From positions 33,768,953 to 33,832,952 of the forward strand of contig NC_084804.1 in the NCBI RefSeq assembly GCF_963583255.1: a stretch of DNA of 64,000 nt. The letters are read 5' to 3'. Source of the stretch: Pyrus communis (Eukaryota; Streptophyta; Magnoliopsida; Rosales; Rosaceae). The notes beneath the pieces were generated by a model. The model did not search any database, was not told the origin of the DNA, and saw nothing but the letters and a program-made list of their open reading frames with translations. Position 1 is the stretch's first letter. Every line of letters begins with the position of its first letter. Both the position numbers and the translations under genes were made by a program. Of this stretch, positions 32,640-42,834 are shown piece by piece.

Positions 32640-35219
32640 TACCACTATAAACATATTCTTTGCTTCATTTTAATTTAAATAGAAGAAGATGAATACTTCA
32701 GATTTAGGAAAAAAATATTAATATAAGAAGATGAGTTTATAATTTGACTAATTTCACCAAAAAATAGGGCGGGAAACAAATTCTTTCCGAAAGAAAATAT
32801 AATTTAAAAGCAGATGGGATACATATGTCTCTAAATTTCCTTGTTTTGTAATACGAGTTATGATGCTTAAATTTTTGACAATATGGCTGATTTCAAACTA
32901 TTGAAAGCAAATAAAATCGGGATTACTTGCACCGCATGCATGCATGCATGATCTTGAAGCTTGATCTCGACCGACTTTGCCTCTAACGCAATTGTACAAT
33001 AAGCTTCAAATATCTGAGATTAAGACGGAAAAATTGGCGATTAGAGCTAACAGTATAACGTAATCAGCAGACCGGAAGAGATTAGTGCTGAGGAAGAAGA
33101 GCAACACAAAAAACAAACAACTTTACCAACATCAAATTTTAAGAGGAAACGTAAGACTTCCAAGGCAGTTACACCGGAAACAAGTCCACATGCAAAGCAT
33201 GACACTATCAAACAAAGACAAAAAGAGGCAACACAAATCCTGATTAACCTCCTTTACAAATATGAAAACAGAAGCAATAATTCAGGCTTTCCCTTCCCTT
33301 GATCTCCTTTTCTATTTCTTTCGGTTATGTTATTTCTATTATTATTATTATTATTTTGTTTAATTATATAGCTTCTTTTCGTGTAGCTTAGCCAGTTCAT
33401 GGGCATGCATAAGCACAACTACGTATACCTTCTTATTTGGTGCGATTTTGAAGTATATGCTGTAATCACCAAAATCCGTGCCAGAAAGAAAAAAGAAGCT
33501 CCAATTTGTAACCAAAATTTGTGCCAACAAGAAAAAGGACCTAAATCACCTGATTCCATGTGCATGCATATGAAACAAATTAGAGTGAACTACTGTGTAA
33601 TGTTCTCTAAGTAAACTGTTCGAATGATTTGGTATGATTATCGATCCGGAATCTCCGTTGAGCTGCCATACGGATGCCAGTGTAATCAGAAATCATCAAG
33701 GTATAAGTTCTCTGTCAATCCTTTAGTGGGAATTCTTTTAATAAAATTCTCTAGTAGTATTTTTCTTTCCGGCGTTGCAAGAGGTTTCAAAGTCGGGACA
33801 ACTCTCCGTTTTGGTAAATAAAATATGGTGAAGACCTAGCTATAAATCTTGGGGTCGGTTTTCAATCATGCATGCCACAATACACCAACTTAAATATTAA
33901 GTACAAGGACTCGTCCTGGGATGGACTTTTGGCATTGGTAAATCACATAATGATAGTAAGAAGAAAACTTAAATATCTCTGTGAGTTTTTCCATCTCTCA
34001 AAATAGTGGATTACAGTGATTTCGTCGCTAACTGGTTCCTTTTTAAAAAAAAAAATTACGATGGTTTGGACCTTCATGTATCTTTTAGGTCAGAATTTAC
34101 TAAATTTTGATAAATAAAAAACCTACTAAAATGATCAACAATGGATTGCTGAGGAAGAAAGCACCGAGTGTGGAAAAGAAAGAGTGGGGATTAGATAATT
34201 TAAGAAAAAGGAAGACCTTCTTGATTTTATATTCAGTCAAAAAACGAATTAGGGTTTCCTTTATCTTCTCGCCCTTTCTTTTCAGCGTCCGACACACTCC
34301 CACTCAAATCACTGATTGTTTTTTTTTAACGTGAAGACCAAAATTTTAAATTAAATTTTATAAATTAAATGATATGGTTGTTAATAATTAGATTATTATT
34401 CAAGTGTTGATTAACGTGTTTATTTTATATTGATGAAACATCATTTAATTTGAGAATTTAATTTAAAATTTTGATCTACCTAGCTAGCATTACTCTTGTT
34501 TATTTATGCTCATTTTGGGATAATAAATGGCTTTTGTGTACAAATACAAAGGGAGCGTTGAGAGAGAGTGAAAGGTGCAATCACACATGGCCCCTAATTT
34601 GAAGGAGTTCTAAAAAAAATTTGTCATGCTATATATAAGAAAAAATGGATATTTTGGATGCGATCCCTAATCCTTAACATTTTTTTATTAAAGCCTTATA
34701 TACTAGTATTCGAAGTTTGATCAAAGTCCCTTGACTTTGTACACCTCATTATATTACTATTAATATTTATATTTTTATAGTTTTGACATTAATTGTTTGA
34801 TATTTTATGAGATTTATAATCCTATAAATTAAAATCCCTCATTATAATACTATTAGAAACAGTTACAATAAAAAAATTCAAACATTTTGATTGAATAAAT
34901 GGATAAAAACTATGCAAAAATAAGAAATAATAAATGGCAAAAGAATGTATCCATAGTGTTAAAAAAATTGGTACATTTCACATATAACAAAGTGGTACAT
35001 TAATAAAGAAGAATGGGTACATTATAAATAAATTACGGTACATATAAAAGATTAAAAAATTTTGAGTATAAATAAATTTTTAAAAAAATATAGGTGCTAA
35101 AAGAAATTAATACATGGGTACAAAATAAAACTAAAAAGAAAATACTACAAATTAAAAAAAAATGTTGCAAATTAAAAGTGGGTACAAACTAAAAATATAA
35201 ATATATGATGCAAAGTTTA
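32640..35219. other. Intergenic, AT-rich, with repeat block before the Harbinger element
   Basis: No gene is seen. Notable are a GCATGCATGCATGCATG run at about 32,935 and a TTA/ATT microsatellite near 33,340. From about 34,920 to 35,219 there is an AT-rich block with repeated GGTACA-ATTAAA motifs that has a second copy on the right of the Harbinger element (about 39,930-40,105). Open frames at 33,399-34,334 have no recognisable family. Confidence 0.5.
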
Positions 35220-35476
35220 GAGCAACTCTACCCCTAAAGACTTTGCGCCAACACCCATCCCATTTATCCACTTCAGTGAATAGTAATAGACCCTAATGAA
35301 CAGTAATATGCCAAAGCATCTCCACCCCAAAAAAAATGTGCTGGCACCCAGTCTAAAAATGCGTTGGCACAAACGATCTCCACCCTTACAAAATGCGTTG
35401 GCACCCAGTCCATTTAAAATATTAAATAATTTTTTTTTATAAAATAATAAATTAAAAAAATAGTTTTAATTTCGGA

Positions 35477-35802
35477 TAGGATTTTTAACCAATCTCGTCA
35501 CGCCACGTGTCATTATCCGAACGTACTATTTTGTGAATAGATTTCTGCTAAGATTTTCAACCAATCCTGACAAGCCACATGTCACTTCCTGTTTACAATA
35601 ATTTAGGCAAGATTTCGATAAGATTTTCAACCAATCTTGTCACGCCATGTGTCATTATCCGAACGTACTATTTTGTAGATAGATTTCTGATAAGATTTTC
35701 AACCAATCCCGACACGCCACGTGTCACTTCCTATTTACAATAATTTAGCCAAGATTTCGATAAGATTTTCAATCAATCATGTAGTGCCACGTGGCATTGT
35801 CC
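35477..35802 (+). repeat. Left subterminal tandem repeats of the Harbinger element, period 70-72 bp
   Basis: TAAGATTTTCAACCAATC-type starts occur at 35,477 (variant), 35,549, 35,619, 35,691 and 35,761, spaced 72, 70, 72 and 70 bp. Odd and even units differ in their second half, so the larger unit is about 142 bp. Each has a CACGTG-like core (GCCACGTGTCA or a one-base variant). Subterminal arrays in PIF/Harbinger elements are candidate transposase-complex binding sites. Confidence 0.8.
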
Positions 35803-36046
35803 AGAACCTCATCTTCTCTTTTTTTGTCCATAAAAACCCTACATCCCTACATCCATCCTCACACTAAACTCAATCCTTTTTTTTAGCTCAGAATTCTTCT
35901 TTATTGTTTTCAAATCTTGAGTTCTTACAATGTCTTCTTCAAGGAGAGTGTATAAACAGTTGCAAGAGTAGCAGAAAAGGTAGTTGGCACAACAGGAAGA
36001 ATTGGTCAATCTTGACGAAGGTGGAGGTGGAGATGAGGCCTTCGCA

Positions 36047-37336
36047 ATGGAGGAGGATAAGGATGATCACCATAGAAGGCGGATGGCCTCACATTCCCGC
36101 CGTATCATGGAAGCTGTGGGTCCGATAGCCAAACCCAGACGTGCGGCAAACATCGATAGAAGAAGGGAAAGACGAGGTAAAGATCTCTTGGAAGATTATT
36201 TTATTCCCAACAACGTTTTACCTGATCATGTTTTTAGACGTCGTTTTAGAATGCAACGAAATTTGTTCGATAAAATCATGAGTGCTGTTTGCAACCATGA
36301 TCCATATTTTGTGCAAAAAGAGGATGCTTTTCATGGTCTAGGTCTTCTTCCTGAGCAAAAAATTACGGTTGCCTTGCGAATGCTTGCATATAGAGCATCT
36401 GCAGATCAAGTGGATGAGATCGCAAGGATGGGAAAAACAACAGTTCTAGAGTCCCTGATGCGGTTTTGCTCTGCAATTGAAGCCCTTTACACCAATGAGT
36501 ACCTTCAGAAACCCACGCCAAGGGACATGCGAATGCTTCTAAGGAAGGGTGAGATGCGAGGCTTCCCTGGCATGATTGGAAGCATCGACTGCATGCACTG
36601 GACTTGGAAAAACTGTCCCAAGTGTGTGCAAGGAGCTTATGGCGACAGAAAAGGAGCCAAAAGTATCATTTTGGAAGCGGTGGCTTCTTTTGATACATGG
36701 ATTTGGCATGCTTTTTTCGGTTTTCCAGGAGCTCAGAATGACCTAAATGTCCTTGCCCAATCTCCAATGTTTGACGAACTGCTACAAGGAAATGGGCCGA
36801 GATGCACATATTGGGTTAATGGTAATAAATACGAGGGATCATACTACCTTGCAGATGGTATTTACCCAAGGTGGTCAACATTTGTCAAAACAGTGCCACA
36901 TCCATATAGTGAAAAAGAAAAACACTTCGCAAAGTGTCAAGAAGGGTGTAGGAAGGATGTCGAGCGTTGTTTTGGTATCCTGCAAGCTTGTTGGGCGATT
37001 GTCAGGGCTGCAGTTAGAATGTTTGATGTCGAGGCTCTTCGATCCATCATGATGACGTGTATTATTCTCCACAACATGATTGTTGAAGACGAGTATGATT
37101 ATGATGCCGTCGATGAATACGAGCCGGATCCGATGAACAACTCAAGAACAAAAATCTACTATGCTCATGACCGGACTGAAGATCCCGTGCAACACGAGCC
37201 GTTGGAACGGGATGGACGTTACAATGAATTGATCGTTCAGCGGTACACTTCATTGCAAGAGCCATACTGGCACATAACCCGCCATAATGACTTGATTGAC
37301 CACCAGTGGGGATTGCACGAAGGCGAAGATAATTAA
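36047..37336 (+). CDS. PIF/Harbinger transposase (DDE superfamily, plant transposon protein)
   Basis: This is an open frame of 429 aa from ATG 36,047 (MEEDKDDHHRRR) to the stop at 37,336. The transposase core is complete. The first Asp is in GSIDCMHW (D181), the second in GAQNDLN (D232) and the Glu in DVERCFGILQ (E306), the arrangement of PIF-type DDE enzymes. Conserved blocks YFVQKEDAFHGLGL, QKITVALRMLAYRASADQVDE and CIILHNMIVEDE are also visible. The frame is open back to 35,984, and an upstream ATG at 35,930 with good family-like sequence (MSSSRRVYKQLQE) is cut from it by two TAG codons. So the normal N-terminus is likely lost, but the catalytic domain is intact. No intron is visible. It needs the ORF1 protein of 37,657-38,846. 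Confidence 0.88.
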   Translation: MEEDKDDHHRRRMASHSRRIMEAVGPIAKPRRAANIDRRRERRGKDLLEDYFIPNNVLPDHVFRRRFRMQRNLFDKIMSAVCNHDPYFVQKEDAFHGLGLLPEQKITVALRMLAYRASADQVDEIARMGKTTVLESLMRFCSAIEALYTNEYLQKPTPRDMRMLLRKGEMRGFPGMIGSIDCMHWTWKNCPKCVQGAYGDRKGAKSIILEAVASFDTWIWHAFFGFPGAQNDLNVLAQSPMFDELLQGNGPRCTYWVNGNKYEGSYYLADGIYPRWSTFVKTVPHPYSEKEKHFAKCQEGCRKDVERCFGILQACWAIVRAAVRMFDVEALRSIMMTCIILHNMIVEDEYDYDAVDEYEPDPMNNSRTKIYYAHDRTEDPVQHEPLERDGRYNELIVQRYTSLQEPYWHITRHNDLIDHQWGLHEGEDN

Positions 37337-37394
37337 AATAAAGCTTGTGGTTGAAGAATAAAGTGTATATTTTTTAAGTAATCTTATTTAGTGT

Positions 37395-37437
<43 letters not shown>

Positions 37438-37656
37438 TTTATATGGTGAGGTTATGTAATTTTATTTGGTGTTTTTTTTTTCAAATGTTTATTTGGTGAG
37501 TTTATGTAATCTTATTCAAATATTTAAATAAAGTACAAAAATTACATAAGAAATTAAATAAAGTTCTAAGAAATTACATAAGAAATTAAATAAAGTTCTA
37601 AAGATGTTAAGAAATTACATAACAAATTAAATAAAGTAGTACAAATAAATACGAAA

Positions 37657-38846
37657 TTATATGAAGTCTGTGGAGTTAGGATATGTGGTGCTAGGATCTT
37701 CGTTGCTAGGATTTCTGTAGCTAGAACCCCCTTGACTTGTTTCAGCATCTCTTGCACGCCTCCTTCGCACGACATCTCTTTTTTCTGATGTCCAAAAATA
37801 TTTTGAATTCGGAGACAGTCCTACTAGAGACTTGTTCATAGTGTCACAATCTGCTTGAGCTATCCTTTCTTCTCTAAGCATCTCATTCTCTCGATGAAGT
37901 GCTTCTCTAATCATCTCGTTCTCTCGATTAACTATTTCTCTTTGTCTCTCAGCCGCCACATCACGAGCCTCAGTAGCTGCTATTATTGCTGCCATAGCAG
38001 TAGCTTTTTCCTCATCTCTAGCCTTTTCCCATGCCATGTTCAATTCACCTTGGCAAGCAAGTTCCTCCATATATTTAGTGTAGTCATTTTTGGAAGAACT
38101 ACCTTTTTTCTTTGATGCCTTTTTACCTTGAGGCCTGAGGGACTGACGAGTCGGTTGGGTCTCTGACACTTCTTCAGGCGTCCCTTCCGTGTCTTCAAAT
38201 GTGTTGGCTTCTTGTTCGGCCGTGTCTGCTTCTGGCGAACTGTGTAGACCCATACCGTGCATGACAACTTCTGGACCGGTTGCCACAATTTTGTATCTAG
38301 GGCAATCTTTGACAATTTGCCAACATTCCCATTTGTTGAATGATTTGTTACGGTTCTTTGCATTGTAGAATGCTTGTGCTTGTAGTGTCTATAAAAATGT
38401 GGGATAAGATAGTATTAAAAAATACAGGTGTAATACAAATAAATAAATTAAAATATTGATGGGCGTAGAATGCATATAAATTACATAAGAAATTACATAA
38501 AAATTACATAAGAAATTAAATAAATTAAAATATTGATGTGGGTGGAATGCATATAAATAAATAAAAATATTGTTATCTGATCCGCTAAACTTGTCCCACT
38601 ACGCAGATTACCGGAAGCATGAGAGATGGCATTTTTCCAACAAGTAAAGGATGCGTTGAGTTTTTTCCAACGGCCTTGAAGACCTTGACTAGATCTGGCA
38701 TCTTTTCCATGTACATCGCAAAACGATTTCGTAATTTTACTCCACATTTCTCGCTTATTCATCTCATTACCCGTAATCAGGTCATGAGTAGTGTGAACCC
38801 AACATTCACACAACGTAACATCTTCAATGAGCTTCCACGAAGTCAT
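37657..38846 (-). CDS. Harbinger ORF1: Myb/SANT-like protein with NAM-associated C-terminal domain
   Basis: Exon 1 is 38,846-38,577 (90 codons, MTSWKLIEDVTLCECWV..., trihelix/SANT-like tryptophans at residues about 4, 16, 35, 60 and 70). Exon 2 is 38,388-37,657 (243 codons, TLQAQAFYNAKN onward). Together they give 333 aa, in frame. The C-terminal half has the long charged helix (REIVNRENEMIREALHRENE) seen in NAM-associated domains of plant Harbinger ORF1 and of host trihelix genes. ORF1 proteins bind DNA and help the transposase enter the nucleus. The intron's donor reads AT instead of GT (after GCGGATCAG), while the acceptor TTTTTATAG is normal. So splicing is probably broken. The gene reads convergently towards the transposase. 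Confidence 0.75.
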
Positions 38847-39049
38847 TTTTTTCTCTCAAAGTGTACAAAATATTCAAATGTAGAAAGTGTAGAAAGTGTA
38901 GAAAATATTCAAATGTGGTGTAAGGTGGAAGATGAGGGTTAGGTATTTATAGAAAAAAAAAAATTAATTTTTTAAAATTTTTCTGTATTTTTAAAAAAAA
39001 TTTCACAATTTTTAATTAATTTTTAATAAATTTTAATGTTGTAATTAAT

Positions 39050-39310
39050 CTGGACCGTTGGATTTGAAAAATAATCAAATCCAACAGCCAACGAGCTGCC
39101 ACGTGGCCAACGGTCAAAATTCTGACCGTTGGGCCTTTTTTTTTTTTTTTAATTTTTAATTTTGGTGAAAAAAACGTGGACCGTTGATCTGTGATCAGAC
39201 GGTCTATTTTAAAAGTCAAATTTAAATTTTTTTTTACCGTTGGAAATCCAACGGCCTACAAAAACTAGCCGTTGGAAATCCAACGACTCTGAGGAGGGCC
39301 ACGTAGCCCT
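39050..39310. repeat. Right subterminal palindromes of the Harbinger element (CCGTTGG/CCAACGG)
   Basis: Several inverted pairs of ACCGTTGG and CCAACGGT occur between 39,052 and 39,285, for example CCGTTGGAAATCCAACGG at 39,237-39,254 and again with a one-base change at 39,270-39,286. Some lie beside GCCACGTGG. CCGTTG fits the Myb core CNGTTR, which suits binding by the element's Myb-like ORF1. The functional link is inference. Confidence 0.65.
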
Positions 39311-39596
39311 CATCCGGGTAAACACAAGTGGGCTGACAAGCGGGCCCCGCCGCCTGCAACCTTGTCTCCTACTCGCGCCCAGTCGCGAGTGTTGTGCACG
39401 CGCCAACCAACATAGGCCAGCTGCTGGGTTTGTCCAAAATGGGCTGGTTTGTTGCCTGGCTTGGGCTGGGTGCCAGGCTGTTTTGCGGGCTGGAGCACTT
39501 GGACAAGGTGCTGGCTTGTGTTTTGGACAGGGTGCTGGGCAAGTCCACCTCCGGTGGAACTGGTCTTAGGCATAAAACATAAATATACCATATGTA

Positions 39597-39880
39597 TGTC
39601 ACATCCTGGTCTGGGGCGGCTCACTTTCCTGGCCCGCTCCACCACCGTATCATGATATTATCCGCTTTGGACTTACCATTCCCTCATGGTTTTATTTTTG
39701 GAAACTCATGAGCAACTTCCCAGTGGGTCATCCATCCTGGGAGTGCTCTGGCCTCCTACTCGCTTAACTTCGGAGTTCCGATGGAACCCGAAACCAGTGA
39801 GCTCCCAAAAGGCCTCGTGCTAGGTAAGGATGGGAATATACATTTAAGGATCACTCTAATGGGCGATGTGGGATGCTACA
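39597..39880 (-). mobile_element. Cassandra solo LTR, TSD ATGTA
   Basis: On the minus strand this is TGTAGCATCCC to GGATGTGACA, 284 bp, with the 5S-like block. A box GCTTAACTT (39,762-39,770) and the C box inverted near 39,725-39,737 are both visible on plus. ATGTA directly flanks both ends (39,592-39,596 and 39,881-39,885). A complete LTR without internal region and with an intact TSD means LTR-LTR recombination. It lies 32 bp right of the Harbinger end. Confidence 0.88.
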
Positions 39881-39885
39881 ATGTA

Positions 39886-40935
39886 ATTTTTCTATCATTG
39901 ATTAAATATACAATGCCACGTGACGGTATACACATGGATACAAACACAAATAAAACTTTAAAAAATATGGGCACAAAAAGAAACTAGTATATGGGTGCAA
40001 ATTAAAAATGAAAAGAAAATTGGTACAAATTAAAAAAATATTTGCAAATTAAAAATAGGTACAAGCTCAAAATAAAAATATATGATAAAAAAATTTAGCC
40101 ATAAATATAAATATACTAATTGTAACATTTTTAACACTAAAGGAATATATTTTAAAAATAAAAATATTTTATTATTCAAATAATTAATGATGTTATTAAT
40201 ACCCAAGGACCTTGATCAAAAATTTAAAATGAATAGGATTTTAATCAATGGAGTAACAAAAAGAAGGATGTGAACCTAATTTCTCCAAGAAAAAAATTAT
40301 TTATATTATACACTTTAAATTCATTTTCACTCCTCATAAGTGAAAACTTTATCCTTCTAAATACAAAAATTTGGAGTCACAATGAGATATTTGGAGTCAC
40401 AATGAGATATTTGGAGTGCCAATAACAACACCCTAAATTTCGTTTTTCAATTTATTATATAATAATGCTATATATTCACATGTTGTTTTTTCTTGTTTTG
40501 TTGTTTAAGATTGAACTACTTTTAATTATTTAGAGAATATTATGTTTTGTAGCTCTTTTCTTATTGTTTAATATACATTTGTAAGTCAGTGAGTTTTAAA
40601 ATTTGTTTTGATTTTTTTTTTATAATTAATATATTATTCTACCTTTTTTTTCGAAAAACTATTTTAAAAACTATTTTAAAAATATGTCATTTTATAAATT
40701 TCGCACAAAACCTTCACAAGACGCCAAGTACCGTACCAAATAAACTTCGAAAATATGTGCATATATTTTTACTTTTGTCAGTGGACCACCAAATTGTTTT
40801 GTCTACTTGAAGCCAAAATCTCCCCGATCATGGCCACGCAACAACTTTGGATATTAGGTAGCTGAAAATATATTTAAAGTAGGGTATCCCAACAATTGGT
40901 TTATCAGATCACGATAATCTTTGCTTTTTTTTTTT
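39886..40935. other. AT-rich intergenic DNA
   Basis: From about 39,930 to 40,105 there is a copy of the block found left of the Harbinger element (34,990-35,215). A short tandem duplication ATATTTGGAGTCACAATGAG lies at about 40,368-40,410. No gene is seen. Confidence 0.5.
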
Positions 40936-41530
40936 GTTTTTAAAAGCTTTAATGAAAAGAGCCTGAGTTGAGTTTATTTTAACCAAAAATCAAGTTATAA
41001 TTTTATTTAATGAAAAGAAATTAAATATTAATGAAAAATCATTAAATTTTAATAAAAAGGACAAAGGAACTTAAATTTTAATGAAAATGACACAATTCTA
41101 ATAATAAAAAATTAAAAAAAAATGACCAGAGACGCGCGTGCCTCCCGCACAAATACTGTTTATAAAACTGAACACTATTTATGAAATTAAAACACTATTT
41201 ATGACACTGAAACACTATTTATGAAACATAACACTATTTGTGAAATTAAACAGTACTACACTATTTATTAGTCCAATTTTATAAATAGTGCCTAGTTATT
41301 GGTCATGTTTTATAAATAGTGCATAGTTATATTGGGTCCATAGTGTATAGTAATTGGTACAGTTTCATAAACAGTGTCTCTTTCTTGGTCCAGTTTTATA
41401 AATAGTGCATAGTTCTTGATCCACTTTCATATATAGTGCTTAGTTCTTAGTCATGCTTCATAAATAGTGTCTAGTTCTTGATCCAGTTTCATAAATAGTG
41501 TCTCTTTCTTGGTCCAATTTTTTTGTTCAG
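40936..41530. repeat. Degenerate minisatellite with ATAAATAGTG units, inverted in two halves
   Basis: Left part (about 41,150-41,270) has repeated CACTATTTATGAAA units; right part (41,275-41,530) has repeated ATAAATAGTGCCTAGTTNTTGGTC units of about 31 bp, the reverse complement of the same core. Upstream is an AATTAAATTTTAATGAAAA-rich block. A related copy lies in opposite orientation at about 60,520-60,895. Confidence 0.6.
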
Positions 41531-42237
41531 TTTTAGAAATAGTCTTCTCCGGTTTCATTGCATCCCCTGAGCAACAAGATGGTGATGATGGTGGTGAGGC
41601 CCATGCCCATGGCGTTCTTCATGAGATACCCAGTCGTTCCTCCCTTCCTTTTCACTCTCTCTTCATGAGATACCCAAATCAAAAAAGCCAAAATCAAGTT
41701 TCTAGCAGATCGACTAAACCTCGATCACAAAAGCCAAAATCACTAAAACCATAGGCAAAATCACAGTAGTGCTGGCACTGCTAGAAGGGGAGGCTAGTAA
41801 GTTTGGCCATGATGCTTTTGTGACCCTTGGATCTTCTGACCTTTGAGGCTCAACATTGAGCCTTCATGGTATAGGTTAACCAAATCATAGATTAGCTAAA
41901 TCAAATCAAATATACATTTCATGTTGTACTGAAACAAATATACCCAAGAGCCTTCCTTGGATCTTCTGACCTTCGAAGCTCAGCATTGAGCTTTCCTGGT
42001 ATAGATTAGCCATGGCTGTGTGGTTGGCATCGAACATGTACGTAGTAGTGCTCAACAAAGGCCTTGAAAAGTGTGTTTGGATTGCGCCGCACTTGATTTT
42101 CGCGCCCAAGAGGAAACTCGGCTATGAAATTTGTTAGAAGGGACTGCTGCAAAACGAAGTGATGGGATCTGAGGAGACGAAGACTACTGCAAAACAAAGT
42201 GATGGGAGGAGACGGAGCCAGTTGACAACTGGGCTTG
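41531..42237. other. Spacer before the copia element, with a direct repeat
   Basis: CTTGGATCTTCTGACCTTYG, with similar following sequence, occurs at about 41,826 and 41,957 (about 56 bp each). A TACTGCAAAACRAAGTGATGG unit occurs twice near 42,146 and 42,186. No gene is seen; short frames on both strands have no family. Confidence 0.5.
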
Positions 42238-42716
42238 TGTTGAGAATTAAGCTGCCTTCTAGCTTTAGAATCAACCTGCAGAAGGTAATCCTGCAGATGA
42301 AATCAGAAAGGAAGCAGAAAAGCATGAAGAAATGAAGACCTTACTAAAATTAGTAGGAACTTTTTAATTTCAACGGCTAGTTTTTGTTCCTAGTTTTAGA
42401 AAGATTACAGCTGGTGGTTTACTTATTATTTGTACTGAGCATTCTCATCTTCTTCCAAGTGGATGGATGATATTCTTCATGAACCATTAATGGTCGAAGA
42501 GAAGTACTAGGTCCCTAGTTCTAGGATCTGTTTTTAGACCGGCTGTGGAAAGATATAGTCTTGTAACTTTGTCTTTGGGGATTAAGAAATATACAGAAAG
42601 TTTTTGCTCTTCCGTCTTCTCTCTAGCAAAAACAAAAACACAAAAACTTCTTCAAACGATTAATCAAGTTTGAATCTTTATCAACCTAAACCAACATGCC
42701 TGGTACCATTTTAACA
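42238..42716 (+). repeat. 5' LTR of copia element
   Basis: 479 bp, TGTTGAGAATT to TTTTAACA. Reading base by base, I find no difference from the 3' LTR. The LTR is followed at once by TGGTATCAGAGC (42,717-42,728), a perfect initiator-methionine-tRNA primer-binding site. Confidence 0.95.
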
Positions 42717-42834
42717 TGGTATCAGAGCCTCCAGGTCTGATTTCGAAGAAGGGACGTGATTCTGTGAAGGTACAAATCCAGAAAGGGTTAAAGGTGGTAC
42801 CTTTATAACCATTTGTGTTGTGCTACCTGAGAAG

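Larger units (their letters stand above)
35220..39565 (+). mobile_element. PIF/Harbinger DNA transposon with transposase and ORF1, TSD TTA
   Basis: The element is 4,346 bp. Ends GAGCAACTCTACCCC (left) and GACCAGTTCCACCGG (right, inverted) are imperfect terminal inverted repeats, flanked by TTA at 35,217-35,219 and 39,566-39,568. It carries the two genes of the class in convergent order: the transposase on plus and a Myb/SANT-like ORF1 on minus. Both subterminal regions are repeat-rich: GCCACGTG-bearing 70-72-bp units on the left and CCGTTGG/CCAACGG palindromes on the right. A T-run of about 35 lies at 37,399-37,433. The right TIR has diverged, so ends are good but not certain. Confidence 0.75.

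Noticed and set aside
35477..35802. CRISPR-like array of regular repeats
   Set aside because: Plant nuclear DNA; the spacers are themselves repeated and the units belong to the subterminal part of a transposon.
39209..39655. Overlapping open frames on both strands near 39.4 kb
   Set aside because: They lie in the GC-richer subterminal end of the Harbinger element and the Cassandra LTR; no family on either strand.
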